Part shown: positions 14,832 through 22,484 of the stretch, in pieces
Position numbering within the stretch: position 1 is the stretch's first letter
How the letters are laid out: every line of letters starts with the position of its first letter
From: a bacterium
Lineage (GTDB): Bacteria > Verrucomicrobiota > Verrucomicrobiia > Opitutales > UBA953
Length of the DNA: 22,484 nucleotides
Assembly (NCBI GenBank): GCA_009926645.1
Contig: RFOO01000003.1
Span: 1 to 22,484 of the forward strand
Direction: 5' to 3'
The notes under the pieces: model-generated
Databases searched by the model: none
Told to the model about the DNA's origin: nothing
Seen by the model: only the letters and a program-made list of their open reading frames with translations
Program-made: the position numbers and the translations under genes

Positions 14832-17597
14832 ATGGCCAAGACCAAAAATCCAAAAAATAAAGCCTCCTCTAAATCGTCCAAAGTGGTTTACGTTTGGGGT
14901 GATGGCAAAGCTGACGGAGATGGCACGATGAAAGCCCTCCTCGGCGGTAAAGGAGCGAATCTCGCGGAGATGACCCGTATTGGTCTTCCCGTTCCTCCAG
15001 GTTTTACCATCACGACCGAGGTCTGCACTTACTACTACGCTAACAAGCGTACCTACCCCGCTTCACTCCAAGCACAGATGGAAGCTGGTGTGCGCAACAT
15101 GGAAAAAATCATGGGCACAGAATTTGGAGCAACTTCAGGAATGCCCTTGCTCGTTGCCGTTCGCTCGGGTGCTCGTGACTCGATGCCTGGGATGATGGAT
15201 ACTATTTTAAATCTCGGTTTGAACGATCAAACGGTTGTCGCTCTCGAGAAAGCTACCAATAACTCTCGTTTCGCTTGGGACTGCTATCGCCGCTTTATTC
15301 AGATGTATGGCGACGTTGTTTTGGGTGTGCAGAAGCGTGAAGGTGAAGACCACGAACCTTTCGAGTCTGTCATCGAAGAATTTAAGCACGAGAAATATAA
15401 AGGTGAAATCGAAGACTCAAAGCTCACCGCTGAAGACCAAAAAGAATTGGTTAAGCGCTTCAAAGCCTTGGTTAAACAACGCACCGGTAAGGTTTTCCCG
15501 AATGACCCATGGGATCAGCTCCGTGGTGCTGCGGGTGCTGTTTTCAGCTCCTGGATGAACGACCGTGCGATTGTTTACCGTCGTAAATACAACATTCCTG
15601 CCGAGTGGGGTACTGCGGTTAACGTACAAGCCATGGTGTTTGGCAATACGGGTGAGCGTTCAGGCTCGGGCGTCGCTTTCACGCGTAACCCTGCCAACGG
15701 TGTGGACGAATTTTACGGAGAGTTTTTAGTCAATGCACAAGGTGAAGACGTTGTGGCTGGTGTGCGTACACCTGAGCCTGTCATCAAACTCAAGAATGTG
15801 ATGCCGAAGAGCTATGAACAGTTGCTCAAGGTTCGTCAAATTCTCGAAAAGCATTTCAAAGATGTGCAAGACATCGAGTTTACCATCCAAGAAGGCAAAC
15901 TATACATGCTGCAAACGCGCAATGGTAAGCGTACCGCTGCCGCTGCCTTGAAGTTTGCTGCCGATATGGTGAAGTCGAAACTCATCGACTGGGAAACGGC
16001 TGTTTTGCGTAACCCCGCTGATCAGCTTGAACAGTTATTGGCGCCGATTTTCGATTTAGCTGAAGTAAAGAAAGCCAAAGCGATTGCGAGTGGTCTCCCT
16101 GCAGGTCCTGGCGCTGCAACGGGTCGCATCTATTTCAACGCCGACCGTGCGGTTGTGGCAGCCGAGAAGGGTGAAAAAGTTCTTCTGGTCCGCTTGGAAA
16201 CCTCTCCTGAAGACCTCCGGGGTATGATTGCTGCCGAAGGTATTCTCACTGCGCGCGGTGGAGTTTCTTCTCACGCTGCTCTCGTGGCACGTCAGATGGG
16301 TAAAGTCTGTGTTTGTGGTGCCGCTGCGGTGCAAATTGATTACGACAAAAAGACGGCAACGATTGCTGGTCATACCTTCAAGGAAGGCGACTATCTCTCC
16401 ATCGATGGTACTGCTGGTACTGTCTATGCTGGCCAAATCAAGACTGCTCCCTCCGAAATCGTGGCTGGTCTATTAAATGACGATAAAGCCGCCCAGAAGA
16501 CGGAGAAGTATAAGAATTACGTCCAGTTGATGAAGTGGTGTTCGCAGGCGACTCGTTTACAGGTTCGCACGAATGCCGACAACCCTGAACAAACCGCCCA
16601 AGCGATGGCTTTCGGTGCTCAAGGTATCGGTCTCACTCGTACCGAACACATGTTCTTCGAAGGCGATCGTATCGATGCCGTTCGTGAAATGATTCTCGCT
16701 GAAACCGTCGAAGGTCGTCGTAAAGCATTGGCCAAAATTCTGCCTTACCAGCGCGAAGACTTCATCGGTATTTTCCAAACGCTTAAGGGGCTTCCTGCGA
16801 CGATTCGTTTGCTCGATCCTCCCTTACATGAATTCGTTCCGCATGATGAAAAAGCGCAGGCCGAACTCGCGAAGAAACTCGGAGTTTCGAAGGAGAAAGT
16901 TATCTCCCGCGTCGCTGCTCTTCATGAATTTAATCCGATGCTTGGACACCGTGGTTGCCGCTTAGGTATCGCTTATCCTGAAATTACCGAAACTCAGGCA
17001 CGTGCGATCTTCGAAGCCGCAGCGACGGTATTGAAGAAGGGCATCAAAGTTAAACCAGAAGTGATGGTGCCTCTCGTTGGTTTCAAGCGCGAGCTCGACT
17101 TGCAGGTCGAAGTCATCCATCGCGTAGCAGCTGAGGTTCAAGCTGAGAAGAAAGTGAAGATTCCTTATACCGTGGGAACGATGATTGAAGTTCCCCGTGG
17201 TGCATTAACAGCCGATGAAATTGCTCAGACGGCCGAATTCTTCAGCTTCGGTACCAATGACCTTACGCAGACGGCCTTAGGTGTCTCTCGTGATGACATG
17301 GGTAACTTCTTGGGTGCTTACACGGAAAATGAAATCTTCAAAAAGAATCCGTTTGCGAGCCTCGACCAAACTGGCGTGGGTCAACTCGTTAAGATTGCAA
17401 TCGAGAAGGGTCGCTCGACTCGCCCCGATATCAAGCTTGGTATCTGCGGTGAACACGGCGGTGAGCCTGAATCCGTGAAGTTCTGCCATCGGGTAGGGCT
17501 TTCCTACGTCTCTTGCTCCCCATACCGCGTTCCAGTCGCTCGACTCGCCGCTGCCCAAGCAGCCATTGAGGAAAAGCGAGCAGCTAAGAAGAAGTAA
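14832..17597 (+). CDS. ppdK: Pyruvate, phosphate dikinase
   Basis: A 921-residue enzyme that interconverts pyruvate, ATP and phosphate with PEP, AMP and pyrophosphate. The ATG at 14832 (MAKTKNPKNK) is chosen because a Lys/Ser-rich tail leads to VVYVWGDGKADGDG; a GTG 63 nt upstream is less likely. The ATP-grasp N-domain has LLGGKGANLAEMTRIGLPVPPGF and SMPGMMDTILNLGLND. The phosphohistidine swivel is ARGGVSSHAALVARQMGK, with H481; residue 479 is Ser where the family often has Thr. The PEP/pyruvate barrel has GLTRTEHMFF, LLDPPLHEF, MLGHRGCRLGIAYPEI, SFGTNDLTQTALG and C872 in GICGEHGGEP. Codon use looks biased toward CGT, GAC and TTC compared with neighbours, suggesting high expression. It is followed by a strong terminator. 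The 207-nt region upstream contains a TTGACA but no convincing -10. Confidence 0.98.
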   Translation: MAKTKNPKNKASSKSSKVVYVWGDGKADGDGTMKALLGGKGANLAEMTRIGLPVPPGFTITTEVCTYYYANKRTYPASLQAQMEAGVRNMEKIMGTEFGATSGMPLLVAVRSGARDSMPGMMDTILNLGLNDQTVVALEKATNNSRFAWDCYRRFIQMYGDVVLGVQKREGEDHEPFESVIEEFKHEKYKGEIEDSKLTAEDQKELVKRFKALVKQRTGKVFPNDPWDQLRGAAGAVFSSWMNDRAIVYRRKYNIPAEWGTAVNVQAMVFGNTGERSGSGVAFTRNPANGVDEFYGEFLVNAQGEDVVAGVRTPEPVIKLKNVMPKSYEQLLKVRQILEKHFKDVQDIEFTIQEGKLYMLQTRNGKRTAAAALKFAADMVKSKLIDWETAVLRNPADQLEQLLAPIFDLAEVKKAKAIASGLPAGPGAATGRIYFNADRAVVAAEKGEKVLLVRLETSPEDLRGMIAAEGILTARGGVSSHAALVARQMGKVCVCGAAAVQIDYDKKTATIAGHTFKEGDYLSIDGTAGTVYAGQIKTAPSEIVAGLLNDDKAAQKTEKYKNYVQLMKWCSQATRLQVRTNADNPEQTAQAMAFGAQGIGLTRTEHMFFEGDRIDAVREMILAETVEGRRKALAKILPYQREDFIGIFQTLKGLPATIRLLDPPLHEFVPHDEKAQAELAKKLGVSKEKVISRVAALHEFNPMLGHRGCRLGIAYPEITETQARAIFEAAATVLKKGIKVKPEVMVPLVGFKRELDLQVEVIHRVAAEVQAEKKVKIPYTVGTMIEVPRGALTADEIAQTAEFFSFGTNDLTQTALGVSRDDMGNFLGAYTENEIFKKNPFASLDQTGVGQLVKIAIEKGRSTRPDIKLGICGEHGGEPESVKFCHRVGLSYVSCSPYRVPVARLAAAQAAIEEKRAAKKK

Positions 17598-17619
17598 GCC
17601 AAGAGACTAGATTTCAAGT

Positions 17620-17653
17620 AAGGGGCGAATCGTGAGGTTCGCCCCTTTTCTTT
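17620..17653 (+). terminator. Rho-independent terminator of ppdK
   Basis: GGGGCGAA (17622-17629) pairs perfectly with TTCGCCCC (17638-17645) around an 8-nt loop, and flanking A/T pairs extend the stem. It is followed at once by TTTTCTTT. It starts about 23 nt after the ppdK stop and separates ppdK from purL. Confidence 0.9.
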
Positions 17654-17670
17654 GGGTTGGTGCGTACTAA

Positions 17671-17742
17671 GGGGAGGTCTGGTAACAAAATTTCACAATT
17701 TTGTGTCGTCCTCCCTCCCTGATTTCCGACAAGGTAGGGGAG
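17671..17742 (+). promoter_or_regulatory. Candidate structured purL leader that could hide the ribosome binding site
   Basis: Seen directly: ACAAAATT (17685-17692) and AATTTTGT (17697-17704) form a perfect 8-bp inverted repeat with loop TCAC. Around it, GGGAGG (17672-17677) can pair with CCTCCC (17710-17715). The C-rich run CCTCCCTCCC (17710-17719) can also pair with GGGAG (17738-17742), part of the purL Shine-Dalgarno AGGGGAG (17736-17742, 5 nt before the ATG). The two pairings share the C-rich run, so they are mutually exclusive. No known purine riboswitch motif was recognised. The inverted repeat could instead be a protein operator. The transcription start is unknown; if it lies downstream of 17677 the outer stem does not exist in RNA. 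Confidence 0.4.
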
Positions 17743-17747
17743 ACTTC

Positions 17748-20700
17748 ATGAAACGTCTTTACGTCGAAAAAAAGCCCCCCTTTCGGTCTGAAGCCGAAAG
17801 CTTGTTGCGCGATCTGCGCGACTCGCTTGGCCTACCTTCTTTGCAGGGAATTCGTATTATTCAACGCTACGATATCGAAGGCGCCTCTGAGTCTTCAATC
17901 AGCCAAGCGATACCTACCGTTTTTGCAGAACCTCCGGTCGATGACGTAACGGTTGAGTCTTTGGCCATCGCGGCAGGTGAGGTGGTATTTGCGGTTGAGT
18001 ATTTACCAGGTCAATTTGATCAGCGTGCCGATTCGGCTGCCCAATGCTTGCAAATTGTTAGTGGTGGTCAGCGCCCCGAAGTTGCCGCTGCACGCGTCTA
18101 CATTCTTTCCGGAAAACTGTCCGATGAGGATGTTAAACGAATTAAAGCTTATCTCATCAATCCAGTCGATTCGCGTGAAGCAACTCTGGTTAAGCCTGAT
18201 TCTCTTCGTCGAGCGGCTCCTGTGCCTGCGGCCGTGGCTTCGGTGAAAGACTTTCTAAAAAAATCATCCACTGAACTTGCGAGTTTACGTAAAAGCATGG
18301 GTTTAGCGATGTCCGATGCCGATTTGGCTTTCTGTCAAAAATACTTTCGCGATGAGACTAAGCGGGAGCCGACGCTGACAGAGATTAAACTCTTGGACAC
18401 CTATTGGTCAGATCATTGTCGACACACTACCTTCTTGGCTGAATTGACTGCCGTTGAGTTTGAGCCTTCTCCTTTATTAGAGCCTTTTCGACAAGCTTGG
18501 CAGAACTATCAATCGATTCGCTTAGGCCTCAATCGCCAAGGTAAGCCGATTTGCTTGATGGATATCGCCACGATTGGTGGGCGAGAATTAAAGCGACGCG
18601 GTATTTTGGATGACATGGAAGACTCGGAGGAGGTCAATGCGGCCTCGATTGTCGTTCCTGTGGAAATCGATGGTAAGGTGGAGGAGTGGTTGGTCATGTT
18701 TAAAAACGAAACGCACAATCACCCGACAGAAATTGAGCCCTTCGGTGGTGCCGCCACCTGTTTGGGTGGTGCGATTCGCGATCCTCTTTCAGGTCGATCC
18801 TACGTTTACCAAGCGATGCGGGTGACGGGCGCGGCTAATCCTCTCACTCCCTATCAGCAAACTCTACCTGGTAAATTGCCACAGCGTAAAATCACGACGG
18901 GTGCAGCTGCAGGGTACTCCTCTTATGGTAACCAAATTGGTTTAGCGACGGGACTGGTCTCGGAGCATTACCATCCAGGTTATGTAGCGAAACGGATGGA
19001 AATTGGTGCCGTCGTGGCCGCTGGCCCTCGTGCATGTGTTCGACGCGAAGTTCCCGCCCCAGGTGATGTCATTGTTCTGGTTGGCGGACGTACGGGGCGT
19101 GATGGAGTGGGTGGGGCGACAGGCTCCTCTAAGGAACACACCGAAACGGCTCTCCAAAATTCAGCGGAGGTTCAGAAAGGCGATGCTCCTACCGAACGTA
19201 AGTTGCAGCGTTTGTTTCGCAACCCTAGCGTCAGTCGTTTAATTAAACGTTGTAATGATTTCGGTGCAGGTGGTGTCTCGGTAGCAATCGGTGAATTAGC
19301 ACCGTCTTTGCATGTGCACTTGGATCGCGTACCATTGAAGTATGATGGGCTTGATGGAACAGAAATCGCACTTTCCGAATCGCAAGAGCGTATGGCTGTT
19401 GTGCTTGAGCCTAAAGATGTCCCAACATTTTTAGCGGCAGCCCGCCAAGAAAATTTAGAAGGAGTTGCGGTCGCTGATGTCACGAACACTGGACGGTTGG
19501 TCATGGAATGGCGTGGTCAACGTATCGTCGATATCTCGCGCGATTTTCTGGATACGAATGGCGTCACACAAACGGCGACGGCTCATGTGGTTGCTCCTGA
19601 CTTAGAAAAAAATCCTTTTGCGGTTACGCCTAAGACAGTAACAGCAGATGATTTCTTGGCCATGGTTAGCGCTCTGCCTTTGGCTTCGCAGCGTGGGTTA
19701 GTTGAGCGTTTTGATGCTTCGATTGGTGCCAACACCGTTTTGCATCCTTTCGGTGGTCTAACGCAGTCAACTCCGCAAGAGGCTATGGCAGCTAAGTTGC
19801 CTGTATTGCAAGGTGAGACAGATGTCTGTACCATCATGAGTTACGGATTTAATCCTGAAGTGGCTCAATGGTCACCAGGGCATGGTGCGGTTTGTGCAGT
19901 GGTTGAATCACTCGCTCGTTTGACGGCTGCAGGAGGAAACCCCGCTCGTGCTCGACTGACTTTCCAAGAATATTTCGAAAAATTAGGACAAGATCCTAAG
20001 CGTTGGGGTAAGCCTTTGGTTGCCTTATTGGGCGGACTGGAGGCTCAGTGTGCTTTCGGAACAGCAGCCATTGGCGGTAAAGATAGTATGTCGGGTTCCT
20101 TTAAAGATCTCGATGTGCCTCCGACTTTGGTTTCTTTTGCCATTGTTCCTGGAAAAGCCTCGGAGGTTGTTTCGGCTGAGTTTAAGCAAGCAGGTTCTAC
20201 GGTCGTCGTCATTGAGGTGCCTCGTACCTCGGCCTTGTTGCCCGACTTAAAGGTGGCCCAAAATCGCTTATCGGCTGTTCATCGCTTGATGAAGGCAGGA
20301 AAAATTCTTGCTGCGACGGCGGTCCGTCAGGGTGGAGTAGGGCATGCCTTGGCACGTATGTGTTTTGGTAATCGCTTAGGAGTTGCCTTAGACGCTGTAC
20401 CTTCAGCCGATTTCTTTACTCCTTCCTACGGTTCGCTGGTTTTAGAAGTCGCGCGCCTTTCTGACTTGGGTGATTTGCCTCACCGTGTTCTTGGAAAAAC
20501 GACTGTTCAGGCTGAAATCACTTGGCCGGGAGTTCAGGTTTCTGTGGAAAAACTTTTGCAGGCACACGAGAGTCTTTTAGAGTCAGTTTTCCCAACGCGA
20601 GCTTCGGAGCCTGTTGGACAGCCTGAAACCATTCATTTTGCTCAGCGCTCAGGTTTAAAGCCTAAGGTTCGCGTTGCTCGTCCACGCGTTATCATACCCG

Positions 20701-21476
20701 TTTTTCCTGGAAGTAATTGCGAATACGATACCGCGAGAGCTTTTCGCCAAGCTGGTGCAGAACCGGAGATTCTTGTTTTCCGCAATCACGATGCACAGGG
20801 CTTATCCGAATCACTCCAGGCTTTAGCACAGGCGATTCAACGTTCTCAGATTTTAATGATACCTGGGGGATTCTCGGCCGGTGATGAGCCCGATGGTTCG
20901 GGTAAGTTTATTGCCGCCGTTTTTAAATCCCCAGTGGTTCGCGAGGCTACCATGGAGTTATTAAAATCCCGCGATGGTCTCGCTTTGGGTATTTGTAATG
21001 GATTCCAAGCCTTAATTAAATTGGGGCTCGTTCCTTTTGGTGAGATTCGTGATATCGATGCACAGGCTCCCACACTTTTCCATAATGCGATTGCCCGACA
21101 TCTATCGCGTTATGCCTATACCCGGGTGGCTTCCGTGAAATCCCCTTGGTTGTCGCGACTTGAGGTTGGTCAAGTTCACCAGATTCCTTTCTCGCATGGT
21201 GAGGGTCGCTTTGTGGCTTCTCCAGCGGTTATGGCGGAACTTATTAAAAATGGCCAAGTGGCCTTCCAGTATTGTGATGCCCAAGGAGTCCCTTCGCATC
21301 GGATTGAGTGTAATCCTAATGGATCGGTGCAGGCTGTTGAAGGTATTACGAGTCCTTGCGGACGTGTTCTCGGAAAAATGGGGCACAGCGAGCGACGCGG
21401 ATCTCAGGTGGCAAAAAATATCCCTGGAAATAAATTCCAGGGATTATTTGAAGGTGGCGTAGACTACTTTAGTTAA
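17748..21476 (+). CDS. purL: Phosphoribosylformylglycinamidine synthase, fused synthetase and glutaminase (clostridial type)
   Basis: A 1242-residue enzyme that converts FGAR, glutamine and ATP to FGAM in purine synthesis, carrying the PurL synthetase and PurQ amidotransferase in one chain. The ATG at 17748 is favoured by AGGGGAG 5 nt upstream and by the family-like start MKRLYVEKKPPF; an upstream in-frame start would add 32 unrelated residues. The N-terminal PurS-like domain covers about 1-160. DTYWSDHCRHTTF, KNETHNHPTEIEPFGGAAT and GGRTGRDGVGGATGSS mark the first synthetase half. FGAGGVSVAIGEL and GGKDSMSG fall in the later part. The glutaminase domain starts near residue 980 (PVFPGSNCEYD), with the nucleophile C1083 in LGICNGFQAL and H1213/E1215 in GHSER. 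It fits the form seen in Clostridia and Bacteroidetes rather than the proteobacterial long form. A minus-strand terminator lies within its last 65 bases. Confidence 0.97.
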   Translation: MKRLYVEKKPPFRSEAESLLRDLRDSLGLPSLQGIRIIQRYDIEGASESSISQAIPTVFAEPPVDDVTVESLAIAAGEVVFAVEYLPGQFDQRADSAAQCLQIVSGGQRPEVAAARVYILSGKLSDEDVKRIKAYLINPVDSREATLVKPDSLRRAAPVPAAVASVKDFLKKSSTELASLRKSMGLAMSDADLAFCQKYFRDETKREPTLTEIKLLDTYWSDHCRHTTFLAELTAVEFEPSPLLEPFRQAWQNYQSIRLGLNRQGKPICLMDIATIGGRELKRRGILDDMEDSEEVNAASIVVPVEIDGKVEEWLVMFKNETHNHPTEIEPFGGAATCLGGAIRDPLSGRSYVYQAMRVTGAANPLTPYQQTLPGKLPQRKITTGAAAGYSSYGNQIGLATGLVSEHYHPGYVAKRMEIGAVVAAGPRACVRREVPAPGDVIVLVGGRTGRDGVGGATGSSKEHTETALQNSAEVQKGDAPTERKLQRLFRNPSVSRLIKRCNDFGAGGVSVAIGELAPSLHVHLDRVPLKYDGLDGTEIALSESQERMAVVLEPKDVPTFLAAARQENLEGVAVADVTNTGRLVMEWRGQRIVDISRDFLDTNGVTQTATAHVVAPDLEKNPFAVTPKTVTADDFLAMVSALPLASQRGLVERFDASIGANTVLHPFGGLTQSTPQEAMAAKLPVLQGETDVCTIMSYGFNPEVAQWSPGHGAVCAVVESLARLTAAGGNPARARLTFQEYFEKLGQDPKRWGKPLVALLGGLEAQCAFGTAAIGGKDSMSGSFKDLDVPPTLVSFAIVPGKASEVVSAEFKQAGSTVVVIEVPRTSALLPDLKVAQNRLSAVHRLMKAGKILAATAVRQGGVGHALARMCFGNRLGVALDAVPSADFFTPSYGSLVLEVARLSDLGDLPHRVLGKTTVQAEITWPGVQVSVEKLLQAHESLLESVFPTRASEPVGQPETIHFAQRSGLKPKVRVARPRVIIPVFPGSNCEYDTARAFRQAGAEPEILVFRNHDAQGLSESLQALAQAIQRSQILMIPGGFSAGDEPDGSGKFIAAVFKSPVVREATMELLKSRDGLALGICNGFQALIKLGLVPFGEIRDIDAQAPTLFHNAIARHLSRYAYTRVASVKSPWLSRLEVGQVHQIPFSHGEGRFVASPAVMAELIKNGQVAFQYCDAQGVPSHRIECNPNGSVQAVEGITSPCGRVLGKMGHSERRGSQVAKNIPGNKFQGLFEGGVDYFS
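21413..21444 (-). terminator. Intrinsic terminator for the minus-strand gene, inside the purL coding end
   Basis: ATCCCTGGAA (21420-21429) and TTCCAGGGAT (21435-21444) form a perfect 10-bp stem with a 5-nt loop. Read on the minus strand, the stem is followed by A and then six T (21418-21413), as in an intrinsic terminator, about 60 nt after the stop of the 21505-21996 gene. The plus-strand side has only TATTTG, so it is not a good terminator for purL itself. The stem sits in codons for the conserved-looking KNIPGNKFQGLF segment. Confidence 0.7.
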
Positions 21477-21504
21477 CCACTCCGAAATAACATTTAATAA
21501 TGAA

Positions 21505-21996
21505 TTAAGGGGCGCGCTCGCCTTTACCTTCGCCTTCTTTACCTTCGTTGTCCTCGATGACGAGCTGCTTGTTTTTGACGAGTTCAGCTATTTTGCCGCC
21601 CGTCATATCGATAATCCAAGTACGTCCTTTAATTTTTTTACCTGGGGCGGTGGTTAAAACGCCATTCAATCGATCGTATTCATTACGTCCGTCGAAATCG
21701 GTGCCATAACGCTTGGCAAATTTCGCTGCATCCGCGGCAGGAATCGCTACGAGAATGCTTCCTCCGAACTTTTTATCATGACGATCAATCGTCCTCGCAT
21801 GGAAAAAAGCGATTTCAGTATTAGGGCTTTTCCAGTTTACGGGTTTGACGAAGGATACATCGAGGTCGACATTTTTGCCTTCGAATTCAAGAGGTGTCGT
21901 AAGAATATACTCAGCGGTGCGTTTAGATTCGCCCGCGTAGGCCAACGTTGCCCATGAAGCTAATAGTCCAGTGAGGAGTGTGGTTATAATTTTCAT
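21505..21996 (-). CDS. Small secreted protein of unknown function (paralogue of the 3359-3883 protein)
   Basis: A 163-residue protein. The ATG at 21996 is chosen because MKIITTLLTGLLASWATLAYAG is a typical signal peptide, with cleavage after AYA; longer in-frame starts upstream would bury it. The mature part has TPLEFEGKNVDLDVSFVKP, a central FGGSILVAIPAADAAKFAKRYG and a later strand ending in RTWIIDMTGG. The first two features fall in the same order as P-x-x-F-E-x-K and GGKIIVLMPLEEFQEFVSNF in the protein at 3359-3883. The C-terminus is Glu/Lys/Gly-rich. I know no named family; a shared periplasmic role is only inferred. It follows the photolyase gene by 52 nt on the same strand and ends 28 nt from the purL stop; a terminator for it lies in purL. 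Confidence 0.7.
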   Translation of the reverse strand: MKIITTLLTGLLASWATLAYAGESKRTAEYILTTPLEFEGKNVDLDVSFVKPVNWKSPNTEIAFFHARTIDRHDKKFGGSILVAIPAADAAKFAKRYGTDFDGRNEYDRLNGVLTTAPGKKIKGRTWIIDMTGGKIAELVKNKQLVIEDNEGKEGEGKGERAP

Positions 21997-22048
21997 AACA
22001 TTTGATATAACCCTGCGACCTGGCCAAAGTTGCAAAAAAGATTTTTCG

Positions 22049-22484
22049 CTAGGATTTAAGCTTCTTAAAGGCGGCCAAGGCTCGGTCTCTGCCCTCATTT
22101 AACCCAACGGCGGGAATGGGGTAATTGACTCCCAGTTCGACGCCTGCGGCCTTCAGGACGTCAGCCGGTGCTTCCCAGGGCTTGTGTATCCATTCGGCTG
22201 GCATTTTAGCTAATTCGGGCACGTACTGCCGAACATAGGTTCCGTGGGGGTCAAATTTCTCGCCTTGGAGCACGGGGTTGAACACACGGAAATAAGGTGC
22301 TGCGTCCGCTCCGCAACCGCCTTGGAGAAGGTGTTTAACGAGCACAGAAGCGGCAATCATCCGCACACGATTATGTTGCCATCCCGTTTGCCAAAGTTGG
22401 CGCATCCCCGCATCGACAATGGGAAATCCTGTCCGGCCTTTTTGCCATGAGCGAAGAAGTTTGGGATCGGGTGCCCAAGGGAAG
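22049..22484 (-). CDS. phrB: Deoxyribodipyrimidine photolyase / cryptochrome family, C-terminal part
   Basis: The frame is open from the window edge to a TAG at 22049, giving the last about 145 residues of a protein whose N-terminus lies outside. It shows the FAD-binding core of DNA photolyases: W-x-KGRTGFPIVDAGMRQLWQTGW, then HNRVRMIAASVLVKHLLQ (written here as two motifs), followed by a YFRVFNPVLQGEKFDPHGTYVRQYVPEL segment in which the 'F-NP--Q--KFDP-G-Y-R-W/YVPEL' pattern is diagnostic, and IHKPWEAP. These enzymes use light to split cyclobutane pyrimidine dimers. The usual photolyase reading is favoured over cryptochrome, but the antenna domain is not visible. It precedes the small secreted-protein gene by 52 nt. 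Confidence 0.93.
   Translation of the reverse strand, partial: FPWAPDPKLLRSWQKGRTGFPIVDAGMRQLWQTGWQHNRVRMIAASVLVKHLLQGGCGADAAPYFRVFNPVLQGEKFDPHGTYVRQYVPELAKMPAEWIHKPWEAPADVLKAAGVELGVNYPIPAVGLNEGRDRALAAFKKLKS

Noticed and set aside
1..22484. Defence island, prophage, IS element or CRISPR array
   Set aside because: All long frames are accounted for by housekeeping or unknown non-mobile genes; no transposase, integrase, cas gene or regularly spaced repeat was found.

Overview
The window is a 22.5 kb stretch of bacterial chromosome with about 48-50% GC by eye. It is dense with housekeeping genes and has no tRNA, rRNA, CRISPR array, insertion sequence or phage gene that I can see. The gene content and protein styles suggest a Verrucomicrobiota-like bacterium, possibly Opitutia: DUF502 next to a RecO-like gene, an enlarged SecA without the C-terminal zinc tail, a clostridial-type fused PurL, PPDK, and a thioredoxin reductase with a GTGCAG flavin loop. 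This placement is an inference from memory of the families, not a search result. Shine-Dalgarno motifs are mostly weak; purL and the gene at 3883 are the clearest exceptions.

Layout. At 1-2698 a minus-strand run reads DUF502 membrane protein, RecO-like protein, then a 5'-partial nuclease-helicase; the last two overlap as TAATG. At 2790-3350 is a plus-strand exported SOUL-type protein. At 3359-4911 pyrD runs minus and overlaps a small secreted protein. At 5034-5774 is a plus-strand unknown protein with a very acidic tail. At 5816-10458 secA and lnt run minus with an ATGA overlap. trxB (10580-11503, plus) and ilvB (11425-13245, minus) converge and overlap at their 3' ends. thiD lies upstream of ilvB. 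At 14277-14624 is a small tail-anchored protein. At 14832-17597 is ppdK with a textbook terminator, followed by a structured leader and purL (17748-21476). The right end holds a second small secreted protein and the C-terminus of a photolyase, both minus.

Functions. The window covers envelope biogenesis (SecA, Lnt, DUF502), nucleotide synthesis (PyrD, PurL), thiamine and branched-chain amino acid synthesis (ThiD, IlvB), redox (TrxB), central carbon metabolism (PPDK) and DNA repair (RecO-like, nuclease-helicase, photolyase). Most are ordinary.

Points for a second look: the nuclease-helicase has lost all Fe-S cysteines of its XPD/DinG-like domain and is coupled to a RecO-like gene; trxB and ilvB appear joined at a deletion or misassembly that replaced the TrxB C-terminus; a terminator for a minus-strand gene lies inside the purL coding sequence; the purL leader could hide its own ribosome binding site; and two distant loci encode what look like paralogous secreted proteins. 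I found no clear novel defence or mobile system.
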